The position numbers and the translations under genes were made by a program. From NCBI GenBank assembly GCA_023055355.1, contig JALJCS010000001.1, positions 93,791,381 to 93,855,380 of the forward strand: a stretch of DNA of 64,000 bases. Reading direction: 5' to 3'. The notes beneath the pieces are model-generated. The model saw only the letters and a list, made by a program, of their open reading frames with translations, was not told where the DNA came from and did not search any database. Source of the stretch: Agelaius tricolor. Its lineage: Eukaryota > Chordata > Aves > Passeriformes > Icteridae. Below are positions 36,365 to 46,741 of the stretch, in pieces; positions within the stretch are counted from its first letter, which is position 1, and each line of letters opens with the position of its first letter.

Positions 36365-37925
36365 CTGGAGTATGGATTTTCTGTTGTCATCCTCTTGCCT
36401 TCTGTTCATTTCAGTCTCTGCTTCTTCATTCCAATGCATTATTTCCATTGACTTCTAAAGGCTCTCTGGTTCTGTGCATTTCCACTTTCCAGGGAAAGCT
36501 CCTGTTTTTGCTCCTGACCTCTGCTCACAATCCCTCACCTCTCCTGTTCCTGCCAGTTTCTTGTACCTGCACAGCCTCCAACTTCATGTGACACTTAAAC
36601 ACAGTAAATACAGGTTCTTACTCTGTCCTCAGCAAGACAAGTGGTATCTCAGCCCCTTTGAACAGGATACCAAGATAAGATCTGTTGATCTTCTGAAGAA
36701 TCTTGTATTCAAGCACAGTGAAGTGAGATCCATGAGTATCAGATCTTGTGGGAGTTCCATTTGAAGGCTAGTATTTGCCTTCATCTTGAAAATCCAAGAT
36801 GTTGACCACAGTCTTCCCTGTGGAGCACTAGGCACTCTTTTCAGACAGGTTTACATAGACTCACACCAGGCTAAAAGAATCATCAGCAAATACAGGTGAG
36901 CCAAGCCATGGGACTTGTTGGCATCATGCCCTCCAATTCAAGGAGAGCGGTTTTGAAGCTGTTGTACATCTAGATAAAGACCTTGAACAGATTTTTTTAT
37001 AATAAAGCTGTGAGCAGAGACTATCTGGTGTACTCTCATTAGCCTGAAATTCAGGCTACAGAACCATGAACCATGTCCTGGGTTCAGGTTGTTGGTGAGT
37101 CATTAAGCAGGCCTTTTACTTATGAAGGTAAGCTGGATTCTGCATAGAAATGGGCTCTATTAATAAACTGCTTCTGTCCCTCTCTTCCCCCTTTTTTTTT
37201 GACCTTTTCTTTTGTTTGTTTGTTTGGCCTTTTTGCTCTTTTCTCTAAGCCCCCATGACTATTTTTTATTATCCATATTTTCTGTATATTTTACCTCTTT
37301 CTAAAATTCCTCAGTCTTCCCACTGAGCTGAGGATATTCCTTCCCCTCTCTACACAGCAGTGGGAGCTCTGAGATGAGAGCATAGCCCTTCCTCCCTTTT
37401 CCATTGCAGAAGCTGCTGTGTGTGCAAGGCCAGCTGAGCCCTGCTCCTTCCAGCCCCACCTGTGCTGCACTCTCTGGGTGCAAGTGGAGCATCTGTAGTA
37501 GAGGTAGAACCTTATAGGACTTGGGAGGGGTTTGAGCTCATATATCTGCTACCAAGTGATGTTGTAGATACCAAATGTACAAATGTCAGTTTTGGATGTA
37601 TTCTGCTTGCTTAAATCTTGAGAAGAACAGACAAAAAGCAAATGTCTGGAACCAATGTTTTCATTCAGCATTACAAACAGCTCACCATGGAATATCCTCT
37701 CACCCTGCACTGCAGCAGATCTGTGGCAGTACTATTGAACCATTTTAATGAAAGAAAAGCTACAAAAAACTTCAACTCTGAGGACTTGCATGGAAAATTA
37801 TCAGTCTAAAAATCTGCAGTTCTGAAAGGTTTAGTTAGCTTAGGGACATAGGAAGGTGAGTTGTGTTTACTGCAGAGATTGTTACTTCTGTGATCACTAC
37901 TACCTAGGGGCTTAATGGGTTTGTC

Positions 37926-37986
37926 TTGGAGTTTGCTTCTTCCCCTTGATTTTTGGTTGGAGTTTGCTTCTTCCCCTTGATTTTTG
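37926..37986. repeat. 31-bp tandem duplication
   Basis: TTGGAGTTTGCTTCTTCCCC onward at 37926 recurs exactly at 37957, period 31. Confidence 0.95.
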
Positions 37987-38140
37987 CAATTTACTCCTTG
38001 ATTAACAAAGTGGGAGAAAAATGTGTGTACTTTTGTCAAAACAGATAGGTACTAAACTCTTATTATTGTTTAAACTTCTTTTTTCCTTAGTTGTTTGACT
38101 TCTAGAAGTCCTTTCAACATCCATCTCTGTTGATGTGCAT

Positions 38141-38173
38141 TACATATATATATATTTTATATATATATATATT
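38141..38173. repeat. AT microsatellite
   Basis: TACATATATATATATTTTAT followed by a further TA run. Confidence 0.9.
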
Positions 38174-39450
38174 TACAAGTTCTCTTTCCTTTGACTTTAG
38201 CTTGACATTTTAGGGAATTCTAAGCTGTCATACTCTTTGTTGTGTTGTCTGTCCATGTGTCTGTCAGTGCCCATTTGGTGAGTATGAGTCCTCTTGCCAA
38301 GCAAAACTAGGCTGGATCTGCTACTGAAAAACCTCAGAAATTAATTCCCTTAAATTTCATGGAAGCCATTGTGAAAGGAGTGGGGCAGGAAATGGATACA
38401 AATAACTTCCCCTGTTGCAGCTGAAGTATAAGCTCAATGTTTTTTTTTCATCCTGACAGATGGGCAGTCAGCACACACATTGTTTGGCACCCACCCCAAC
38501 ACGTGCTGCCTCTTCTCCAACCAGACGGGTAGGGGACAGAGAGATTTTTGGGGCATGCCATAGTGCATTTGGAGGTGGAAACATGGAACTCTTGCAGTGA
38601 GAGATGCAGGAACAGATTGTACACATCTGTAGGAAACCATATTTTAGCATTTCTGCTGTCCAAGGAATATCTGACATCTATTTGGAAGGAAGTGAGGGTA
38701 ATTATAGAAGGGTGCAGGCAGGGCTAAAGGGAAAAGGTCTTAAATGTGTAGGAAACTGGGCTACATTAGTTCTGCTGCTTATGGCACGACACTAACTTTC
38801 AGTCTTTGTTAATCCCATTCTGGAAACAGTCCTGAACAACGGCTTTTGTCCAGTCAATAAATTTTTTATTCATGTTGTTTAGTTCCTCAGTTAGGGAAGG
38901 ACTTTGTAAATAATGGGAGAGGGATTTAATGCCCACAGTTTGCTGCAAGACTTAGAAAAGAACCTAAAAGAAAGCAGTTAGTAAGGGGAAGCTCCATCCA
39001 GCAATTATAGCCAAGGACTAGAGTTCTCAGTGGAACAGAAAAGGGACGGGGTCAGGGACTGACAAGGAAAAGGAAGGATTTATACTGATTTTACCATTGA
39101 CCAGCCTTTTATGTATCTATCTTCAACTGAATAAAATTTACCATTGCCCCTGTTCCTTAAAGCCAAAAGCATAAACAGCTGGAAAAAAGCTCGCTAGAAA
39201 TAATACAGTTGAACCTAGCACAACTGGAAAGTATGCTGGTGCTCCTAGACAATCTTTAAATACTTAGACTAAGGGGTTTTTAAAGTACACAGTATCATGA
39301 AATGCTTAATTTTCTCTGCTTTTAATTATAAAATGTTACAAAATTACTTCATCGTTGAAGCATATATAGCTTACAAATACTCATCAATGATTTGCTTGAA
39401 ATGTGTTTATTTAGCTCATAATATTCTCTCATCTCTTCAAAATGAAATAT

Positions 39451-39456
39451 TTTATT
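39451..39456 (-). other. NR0B2-like: Poly(A) signal AATAAA of the NR0B SHP-like gene
   Basis: AATAAA on the minus strand begins about 20 bases after the TGA. A second AATAAA lies roughly 45 bases further on, near 39406. A very short 3' UTR of about 40-90 bases would follow. Cleavage has not been verified. Confidence 0.5.
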
Positions 39457-39475
39457 GCTCAGATGTCACTTGTTT

Positions 39476-39729
39476 TCAAAGCCAGTCTGGTTTGTTATAT
39501 AGGGTTTCTAGAAGTAGTACATTTAGGGTGGCCTCTCCTAGGATGGGCCTGAAGAAGAGCTCTTCAATAGCAGCTGCATCAATGTCTCGAAGAGACGCGA
39601 TTAGCTGAAGAATCGAAGCAAACCTGCTGAGGCTTCCATGGAGCATTGTTGAGATAAATTCCATCAGGGCTTTCTGAGCTTCCTGCTGCAGTAATTGTAC
39701 GTAAGGGAGACATTTCAGGACACAACATT
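39476..39729 (-). CDS. NR0B2-like: NR0B SHP-like exon 2 with stop
   Basis: The acceptor is TTTTGACAG|AATG. The exon completes a Glu codon and encodes 83 further residues to a TGA at 39476-39478. [10 protein letters not shown] aligns with [25 protein letters not shown] aligns with SHP LGDLFFRPIIGDV and DAX-1 IAELFFRPIIGTV. The C-terminal [16 protein letters not shown] is longer than the SHP tail (DMLLLR) and its LLLETL core resembles DAX-1 MMLEML. Confidence 0.93.
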
Positions 39730-42700
39730 CTGTCAAAACAAAAAGTAAAATAACAAATCCCGAGTAAACATTTCTGTTCTGTGTCTTTTGTAATGATGGG
39801 TGTCTGGATTTCTGGCTTATAGGACTACTTTCTCCATAGAAAAAAATAAACACTTCTTAAACATACTTTTTTGAAAAAGAAGTTATGTGTAGCTCAATAA
39901 TTTGAATGATCATTGGGCAGCATTGTAATCACATTGGAATCTAGCCCATTACATTAAAATCCAACTTTGAAATGGTAACAGCAGGTAATTTTGACTCAGT
40001 ACAGATGGAGAAGGAGTTCTGTAGTGCTGTCTACCCACCAAATGATGCTAAGATAGTAGTCTGGGCAGGTGAAAATATTCCAGCTCTAATCCATCCTACC
40101 TAGGTAACAGCAGGAGATGGAGAGGATGGTTTGGAGCAGTGAGCAGGCTCGTGGCCTGAAGATGTAGGTTTCCAGTACACCCAGCCCCATCTCCTTCCTA
40201 TTGTTGCCTCTGCTTACTAGTGTAAGCTGGGGCACTGTGGTTCACTACACTATCTAGGTATTTTCATTTACAGTCTAAAAAGAGCAAGAGGAGTGCCTCA
40301 GCAAGAGGAGCGTCTGAAGGAGAGGCCTTTGCCCTATGAAGTCACGGTCATGAGCCTCAATCAGGTATCTCCCATAGCATGTGACCTGCTGGCTCACTGA
40401 GGGTGTTTGTGGGTGCCAGAACTCAGTGCTAAGGACACCCTGTGTTCATCCTTTGCCTCTGAAGGGAGTGCCTTGTCATGTAGCTCTCAGCAACCTGTTG
40501 CCTCCTGTCCTGACTCTCTAAGGATATCTTTTCTCTCCTAGAATTGTTGCAGTCTGGACAGAGGGTAGAACACACTATTTGGCAACTTTTACAGTGACTG
40601 ACCCCATACCTCCCTGGAATAGAATCTGAATAGCTCACACCAGGTGTGTTTCACACAGTATCATTCACTTCAGTGTGGGACATTCAGCATTCTTGCCTAG
40701 TGCCCTGTACCAGGGCAAAACCAACCTGTCTGGGTTTCCTTCAGTCTGTAACTGGCTGACTGTTGTCAGCCTTCAGCAACTCTCTTGTTCCTAGACACCA
40801 CCGCCAGAGGAGAAGCCTCAGCCAAACCTGCAACCAGGCTAGCCAGAAATTAAGTGTTTTCAAAAGTCATCATCTCCCCCAGGATTACCAGCAGCTGCAA
40901 GCTGTGAGGATGATTCCAAATGTTAGATTTTTCATGGAAAGGAAATTGTCAGGATTTTGTGGATTCGGGATGAAGTTGCAATAGTTTATATCTCTTAAAA
41001 TATGCTTAATTTCCCCATTTGGTCTTCTTTTCTATGTAACCAAATACTGGTTTTAATTTACACATTATGAGACACTTCTTGTTCTGAGATATGTTGTAAT
41101 AATATTCAGTCAAACACATGTTTCCAGCTGTACTGTAAACCTCTTAAGAGTATCCTTTTTTTTAACAGAAGCCCTGTCACAGCCTCGATGGAATTTTTGA
41201 ATATATATATGTACATAAATATGTGTATATATGGCACTGATATAATAACAGCACTGCTTTTCACTGTTCCCATCTCTTCACTGTGCAGTCCCAATTGCTC
41301 TTCAGACAATTGTCAAAAACACAAAAATGTTTTGTGTTTTTGACAATTGTCAAAAACACAAAAACACCTCTCTCTGTGCTGTTCCTGTGTGGCAGAACAG
41401 TCCTACCTGCTCCTTCCTTTGACTTATTGCCTGGTTCCAAGTAGAGAAGGCCTTGCAGCTGGACCCTTCACCCACAGATACTGAGACAGCTCCAAAGCCA
41501 CCCAGCCAAAGCTCCCCTGGGAAGAGTGGGGATGCCAATATGTTCTGGAGAGTCTGGATTCTGTTGATGCAAGGGGCTGGTTTCCCCTCAGGGGCTGGTG
41601 CACAATTTCTTCTTAGCAGGCTCTTGCTGGCCCAGAGGTGGTCAATCAGTAACCCAGCCAGAGCCTCCCACACAGAGGTGCTGCACAGATTCTGTTGTTA
41701 TTTCCAGCTCTGGGTCTCTCAGCATAAGAAGAACATGGACCTGCTGGAATGACTCCAGAGGAGGGCCCTGAAGATGATCAGAGGGCTGGTGCACCTCTCC
41801 TATGAACACAGGATGACAGAGTTGGGGTTGTTCAGCCTGGAGAAGAAAAGGCTTTGGAAAGACCTATGAGCAGCCTTCCAGTGCCTAAAGGGGCTTTACA
41901 AGAAAGCTGGACAGGGACTTTTTACAGGGGCCTGTAATGATAGGAGAAGGGGAAATGGCCTTGAACTGAAAGAAGGTAGGTAGGCTTAGGTCAGATGTGT
42001 AGGCAGAAATCCTTTACTGTCAGAGTGGTGAGGTGTTGGAGCAGCTTGCTCAGAGATGTGAATGCCACAGCCTCAGGGACTGGCCAGAGGGCCAGGCTGG
42101 ATGGGGCTTGGAGGAACCTGGTCTAGTGGAAGGTGTCCTTTCCAATGGCAGAGGGGTTGGATTAGAAGATCTTTAGGGTCCCTTCCAACCCAAAGCATTC
42201 TATGATTCTTGTAGGAGGACCTAGGCTCCATCGTGCTGCCTGCCACCCTCTTGCCAAAGGGATTTTTCTAATCATAGTAAGCACAATGTCTGTGCCACAA
42301 GAGATCCCTCAGGGTACAAGCAAAGCTTTACATAGTTGTCATGCTTCTTATCCAAGTGATGGCTGCTACAGCTGCATCCCTGGATGTCCTGTGGAACTCC
42401 AGCTCATGACCCAGCTCTGGACCGCTCTGGTCCTGGCCCTTCCCCATTGCTTCAGTCAGTTTTGGTGGTCCCAACAGAAATAAAACATTAAGGGTGGTAA
42501 TGAGGTACTTCATAATCCAAAAGAGAGTTAGTCACTGCTGGTGAAAGCCTGAAAGCCTTTTAGAACTGAGGCCTGCAAAAATAGTAGCATTTTGCCAAAC
42601 ATCAAGCCAAAACTTGAAAAGTTTGAAAATGTGTTGCAAATATGTAGAAAACATTTTCTGAGTTTGGTGGAAGGTGTTGAAAAACTATTAAAAGTAGTAG

Positions 42701-44763
42701 TTGTGAAACAAGAGCTGTACAGGTTTGTTTTCAGCAAAGGGTGCTTTGGGCTGTGTATAAGCCCTGAGTATCTGTTTCAGCCCAGACTTAGATGGTGACT
42801 CTGTTTCATATGGAGGCTTAACTGAATCTAAGCTTAACTGATGTTCTCCAGGCTGCCTTCTGCAGCTCATGGAGAAATATTCCAGGAAATAAGGTCATCC
42901 CAGCTAAGAGCTGAGTGTCATTCCTGAAAGTGTGGAATGTGCCTGCAGACAGCATTGAGGGCTGCTGGCTCTCTCATACAGCACCCTGGGGAAGCAGCAG
43001 GCCTTTAGGAGGCACAAATCCAGAACATAACCCTGCTACTGCTGTTTCTCCTTAAGTGAATATTGCATTTTACCCACAGAGACAATAAAAATGCCAGCTA
43101 GTTAAACTGTGTAAGCTGCAGATGAGGCCTTTCTCCTCTTATCATCCCCCTGGATAAAAACAGTGGTTTCTTTTTGCCTGATTTTATTGTGAAAAAAGCT
43201 TGCACTGAAATGAACTCTTCTGCTCTGCTGCTGCAGCACAGACACTCAAGGCAATACCAAGCATCTGGATGACATTACACCTCAAGAATCAGAATTTGAA
43301 TCCCATTGGAAGCAACTATAAAGTCACACAGCCTTTGAGCAGCCTATAAACCATCCACCATGAGAATTATAATGGAATAACTGAGGCATTCAAGTATCCT
43401 TTTGGTGCTGCCCCAAGTACAGCACACTGCTGACAGTGCAGCCAGCAGCAGTGATTGCTGTGGAAGGAGCTGGGCATCTGAGCCAGAGCAGGCTGGAGTC
43501 AGTAAGTCTTTCCATTTACTTTGGTGGACTTAGAGCTCAGCTTTTAATGACTCATGCACTCCATGGTGCTGACTGAGGCAAACCTTCCTTCCTAAGGAGC
43601 CTGAACTTGGCATCAGAAGTGAGAGGATGCAATCAGAAGTCTTAGTTTGGTGTCCCAGGCTTTGAAAGTAGAGATACTAAATTATATAAATATACAAAAA
43701 AGCTGTGTAAACTCAACACATCATCCTTTTGCCTCACTGATGAAAATCAGATGGTTATTTTCTCCAGTGTTCTTGTTACTGAAGAAGCCTTTGCTAAAAT
43801 ACCTCTAAAGCTCAGGTCATGTGCCCATGTACCCTCTCTCCCTTGCTGTGACGTGAGGGTGAGGCTGCTGTGTTACCTTTGAGCTGGAAGTCATTGAAGT
43901 TACACAATTCTTTATGACTTACAATTTGTCAGATAGAGGTTGTTTTGGCTTACAGTGGGTGACATACTGCACATGTCCAAGGAACCAAAATAAACCACAT
44001 CAGGCAGAAAAACTGTTAAATCAGGGAATACAGGTTTTTGAGAACATTTAACTATATTCATAGAAATGAGTAAAACAAAACATTTTCTCTACACAAATAA
44101 AAAATGTCAGATATCTTTCTAGGCACATAATAATTTGTGTAATTTCTGGGAGGACTTACCAGAATTAAAAAGAATAATTCCTTTAAGATAGGCATATTCT
44201 TTTGCACTTATGTCCAGGTCCCAGAATTTCCACAATAAATTCTTCATCTTCTGAACTTCTGTGAAAGATGCCCCTGCTGATGAGCTGTCCAGTTCATTCA
44301 TAGCTGTTGAAGACTGATTGAGGAGGATTTTTTTCAATAAACTGGTGGCTGGAACCTCTCTCAGGTCAAAATCCACTCCTTCTTGTGCCATGCCCAGGAC
44401 AAAAAGAGGGGCCCAGTTCTGTTGTATGAGGACAAACTGATCCTCCCAAGGCATGTGATAAAAAGAAGGTAAGTTTCTAATGAAAGTTGAAGTCTTCAAC
44501 AGCACTTCAGAAGCTCTTCTGCATGTGGCTTCTGGTGTTCTCAGGACAACTCTTCTGTCCAAACAAGGGCAGCATTTCCTTCTTGCAGAGCAGTGGGGGC
44601 TGCAATGCTGCTGGTGCCACTTGGTCTCACTTCCTTGCTCTTTGTTAAGGATCTGGTACAGGATGCTTTTAGAATGGAGTGTCCCACACTGACATTTCCC
44701 ACATTTCTCAGCAGGGATCTTGGTGGCCATGCAGTCAGAGTTCCCTGTGGCAGGAAGCAGCAT
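39476..44763 (-). CDS. NR0B2-like: NR0B-family orphan nuclear receptor, SHP-like (complete, two exons)
   Basis: The two exons encode 285 residues with no zinc-finger DNA-binding domain, as in all NR0B receptors (SHP, DAX-1), which act as corepressors by binding other nuclear receptors. Visible features: a Cys-rich segment (CGKCQCG, residues 21-27); an LxxLL-like box ILYQIL (34-39); the TFIRNLPSF helix (93-101) matching [23 protein letters not shown] (118-128) matching SHP GPLFLLGLAQD; a second box LLKKILLN (142-149) matching [22 protein letters not shown] (185-195); LQQEAQ around the junction region; [10 protein letters not shown] (257-266); and an AF-2-like LLLETL (273-278). Human SHP has 257 residues and DAX-1 470, so size and sequence favour SHP. 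The frame is intact across both exons, so this looks functional rather than a pseudogene. Whether it is the NR0B2 orthologue or a separate paralogue cannot be settled here. Confidence 0.93.
41200..41232. repeat. AT-rich simple repeat
   Basis: ATATATATATGTACATAAAT then ATGTGTATATATGG, in the NR0B intron about 75 bases from the fold-back repeat. Confidence 0.8.
41306..41364. repeat. Three alternating copies of a 21-mer (fold-back repeat)
   Basis: The unit ACAATTGTC-AAAAACAC-AAAA occurs forward at 41306-41326, reverse-complemented at 41330-41350 and forward again at 41343-41363. The last two share the self-complementary ACAATTGT, making 41330-41363 a perfect 34-bp palindrome. The first two form a 21-bp stem with a 3-base loop (ATG). 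Confidence 0.95.
41700..42210 (+). mobile_element. CR1 LINE 3' fragment in NR0B intron
   Basis: Characteristic CR1 3' segments appear in order: CATGGACCTGCTGGAATGA, CAGAGGAGGGCCCTGAAGAT, GTTCAGCCTGGAGAAGAAAA, GGTCCCTTCCAACCC-like text and a terminal ATTCTATGATTCTT, the CR1 3' microsatellite. About 510 bases, 5'-truncated, antisense to the NR0B gene. Confidence 0.92.
44160..44763 (-). CDS. NR0B2-like: NR0B SHP-like exon 1
   Basis: This exon encodes residues 1-201 plus one base, ending ...ILFNS-G at the donor TCTG|GTAAGT. The split falls after LFN(P/S) in phase 1, the same place as the single intron of SHP and DAX-1. The ATG at 44761-44763 has G at -3 and lies about 65 bases below a TATA box. 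A second in-frame ATG at residue 12 (MATKIPAEK) is possible, but its -3 base is T. The exon carries the Cys-rich region, both LxxLL-like boxes and most of the ligand-binding-like domain. Confidence 0.93.
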
Positions 44764-44825
44764 GTCTGGAGCTGTGCGTCAGCAGCAGGGGAGGGCCCTT
44801 CTGCCACACAGGGAGGCATTGTGTG

Positions 44826-44833
44826 CTTATATA
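44826..44833 (-). promoter_or_regulatory. NR0B2-like: TATA box of the NR0B SHP-like gene
   Basis: TATATAAG on the minus strand. Transcription would be expected to start near 44800, leaving a 5' leader of about 40 bases before the ATG at 44763. Mammalian SHP promoters also use a TATA-type core. An ATG at 44818-44820 would lie upstream of that start and so should not be transcribed. Confidence 0.65.
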
Positions 44834-44849
44834 GACCTGGGCAGGTGTT

Positions 44850-44925
44850 GGAAAGCGATATGACCCTGATCCATAAGGTTACCTTGAACTTTACTTGCAC
44901 CAGTGTGTTTTGAATGGGGCGTGGC
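44850..44925 (-). promoter_or_regulatory. NR0B2-like: Candidate nuclear-receptor half-sites and GC box
   Basis: On the minus strand upstream of the TATA box are CCACGCCCC (44917-44925, KLF/SP1-like), AGTTCAAGGTAA (about 44879-44890, resembling an LRH-1/ERR TCAAGG half-site or half of an HNF4 DR1) and CAGGGTCA (about 44861-44868, AGGGTCA half-site). Mammalian SHP is controlled by LRH-1, HNF4-alpha and FXR, so the placement is suggestive. The motifs are short and could be chance. Confidence 0.4.
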
Positions 44926-44941
44926 TGCAGGCTGCTGGCGT

Positions 44942-44964
44942 CCCTGGGCTGCTGTAGCCCAGGG
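44942..44964. repeat. 9-bp hairpin upstream of the NR0B promoter
   Basis: CCCTGGGCT, loop GCTGT, AGCCCAGGG. It lies about 110 bases upstream of the TATA box. Confidence 0.85.
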
Positions 44965-45143
44965 TGGCATGGGCCAGTCCTGGGGACAGTCCTGGAGATG
45001 GAATCCTGTGTTTCAGAATTACCTCAGGTTTCTGTGAGATTTGAGAGGAACCTCAGAGAACGTCAGCTGTTGGGAGTTCATGACAGTGTTCTCTCTTGCA
45101 TTTCACAAATGGTAATTTCAACCACAGAATGTGAAGGCTTAAG

Positions 45144-45330
45144 TCATAGAATTGATTAAGTTGGAATAGACCTTCCAGATCATCAAGTCCAGCCATTAAC
45201 CCAACACTGCCAAGTCCACCACTAATCCATGTCCTCAAGTGCCACATTTACATGCTTTTAAGTGCCTCCAGGAATGGTGACTCTACCACTTCCCTGAGCA
45301 GCCTGGGCACCTGGGCATTGATGTAGAACA
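45144..45330 (-). mobile_element. CR1 LINE short 3' fragment, reverse orientation
   Basis: Starts with TCATAGAATTGATTAAGTT-like CR1 tail complement, then GACCTTCCAGATCATCAAGT, CACTGCCAAGTCCACCACTA and CCACTTCCCTGAGCAGCCTG. These match the extreme 3' end of a CR1 read backwards, 5'-truncated at about 190 bases. It lies about 300 bases upstream of the NR0B TATA box. Confidence 0.9.
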
Positions 45331-46704
45331 AAACAACACAAGACATCCAGTACAGCTTCCTCGTTCAGAATATTTCTCCCAGACAGGCTGTGTAATTAAA
45401 TTTTCCTCATAGAAATTGATGAAACAAAAATGGCAATTCATACTAGTGTATATGGGAACTTTTGTAGCAGCACAAGAGCTGAATGATTGAATTGTCAGGA
45501 CTCTTCAGCCAACAGCAGGGAACACGAGGTAGCAGGAATGAAAGCAACTTAGCCTTAATAAGAAGACATTGGTACTTCAAGTTTTTGTTACTTCACACTC
45601 TACTCTCTTGCTTGCTCTTATACAGGGGAAAAGGTACTAAGTTTTTGCACCGAACATGATGTTTATGCATTCCTACCATCTGGGCTCTTAGCATGTCTCA
45701 GCAAGAACTGGGCATTAAAAACAGCAGCGTGAAGGTCTCTATCTGCCAGATCTCCAAGCCTTTGGTGTGCAAAGGCCCTCCCCCCCCACCATCAGATGCC
45801 TAACTGCAAATTTGTCTTTTACTACTCCAGGTTTGGGTTTTTTCCATGCTGGTCTATTTTAAGTACATTCTTTACCTCTTCATGATATTTATGTTGCAAA
45901 ATTTTCCCCTTCTGAGGAGGCAAAAAGTGGAGTAAGAGATGTCTGCTCCAAAGTTGAGAAATTTAGGAGTGTAGTGCTGCTGAGGTGCAGTGACTGCTAA
46001 CTGCTGTGGAGGTTCAGGGCACACACAGCGCTGAATACCTGGTGGTATTTGCTTGTCCACCTCTCCATTCATTCAACAGCTCCCTGTTGCTGTCCATTGC
46101 TGGGGTATCAAAGAGCTTTGTAAGTTAAATGGCACAGCAATAGGGAAGTCCCCAGAAAGTCCCCAGAAAGGCCCCTCCCTCTTATTCCTGATGTAAAATT
46201 CAAGCTGGGCTGAGGTTGAATGGAATGAACTCCAGTTACAGGGGCATTGCCATCTGAGGTTCAGCATGAATGATATTGATTGGCTAATGGCTGTACTAGA
46301 AAGACATACTGAGCTTGCTAAAATCATTCTTGCAGAGTGTTTGCTTGTGAAAAGAAGTTCTGTCTCCTAACTGCTGGTGAGTGTGGTGGTGTTTCAGTAA
46401 TCTAGGCAGCAGAGCTCTGAGCAACCCAGCTCCTGTGTTCCAAGAGCAACATCTCATGGTTAACCATTTCACTCTCTGGTACATGCCACTATTTCACAGC
46501 TCCTATTAACTGTGCTTATGAAAACTGTCCTTCAGGTTAAATTGGCTCTTTTCCTACTTTTTTCCTTCTGAGGTTCCATCAGTCATATGCAGAGTTCTGA
46601 TGTCAGCAACATATGGTATTGGATACCATCATTTATTTCCTTTGTTTGTGTATAGAGCTAAGAGGCAGAAGCAAATTATATTTCTTTCTATCAGAATTTC
46701 CCAG

Positions 46705-46741
46705 TATGTATATATAAATATATATATATAATTATATAATA
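46705..46741. repeat. AT-rich microsatellite
   Basis: GTATATATAAATATATATAT followed by AATTATATAATA. Confidence 0.85.

Larger units (their letters stand above)
22401..39430. other. Intergenic region between BCKDHB promoter and NR0B 3' end
   Basis: About 17 kb of AT-rich DNA. A reverse CR1 lies at its left edge. Further along are short tandem duplications (31632-31703, 37926-37986), an A/G run (24690-24710), a 12-bp hairpin (34349-34377), a CT-rich tract (36315-36364) and an AT microsatellite (38141-38173). Many open frames of 60-125 codons exist, but none has a recognisable domain or consistent splice flanks. I call no gene. Confidence 0.75.
39730..44159 (-). other. NR0B2-like: NR0B SHP-like intron
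   Basis: A single 4.4 kb phase-1 intron with GTAAGT donor and TTTTGACAG acceptor. It contains a forward CR1 fragment (41.70-42.21 kb), the fold-back repeat at 41306-41364 and an AT-rich microsatellite at 41200-41232. A 107-residue minus-strand open frame at 41350-41673 shows no family similarity and is not called. Confidence 0.88.

Noticed and set aside
36227..36448. Arg/Glu-rich minus-strand frame (ERERERGRDKERE)
   Set aside because: It is the complement of the CT-rich tract at 36315-36364.
41350..41673. 107-codon minus-strand frame in the NR0B intron
   Set aside because: No similarity to any family I know; it begins in the fold-back repeat and neighbours a CR1.
44541..44913. Open frames of 106 and 119 codons overlapping NR0B exon 1
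   Set aside because: They are shadows of the true frame, which alone carries the conserved NR0B motifs.
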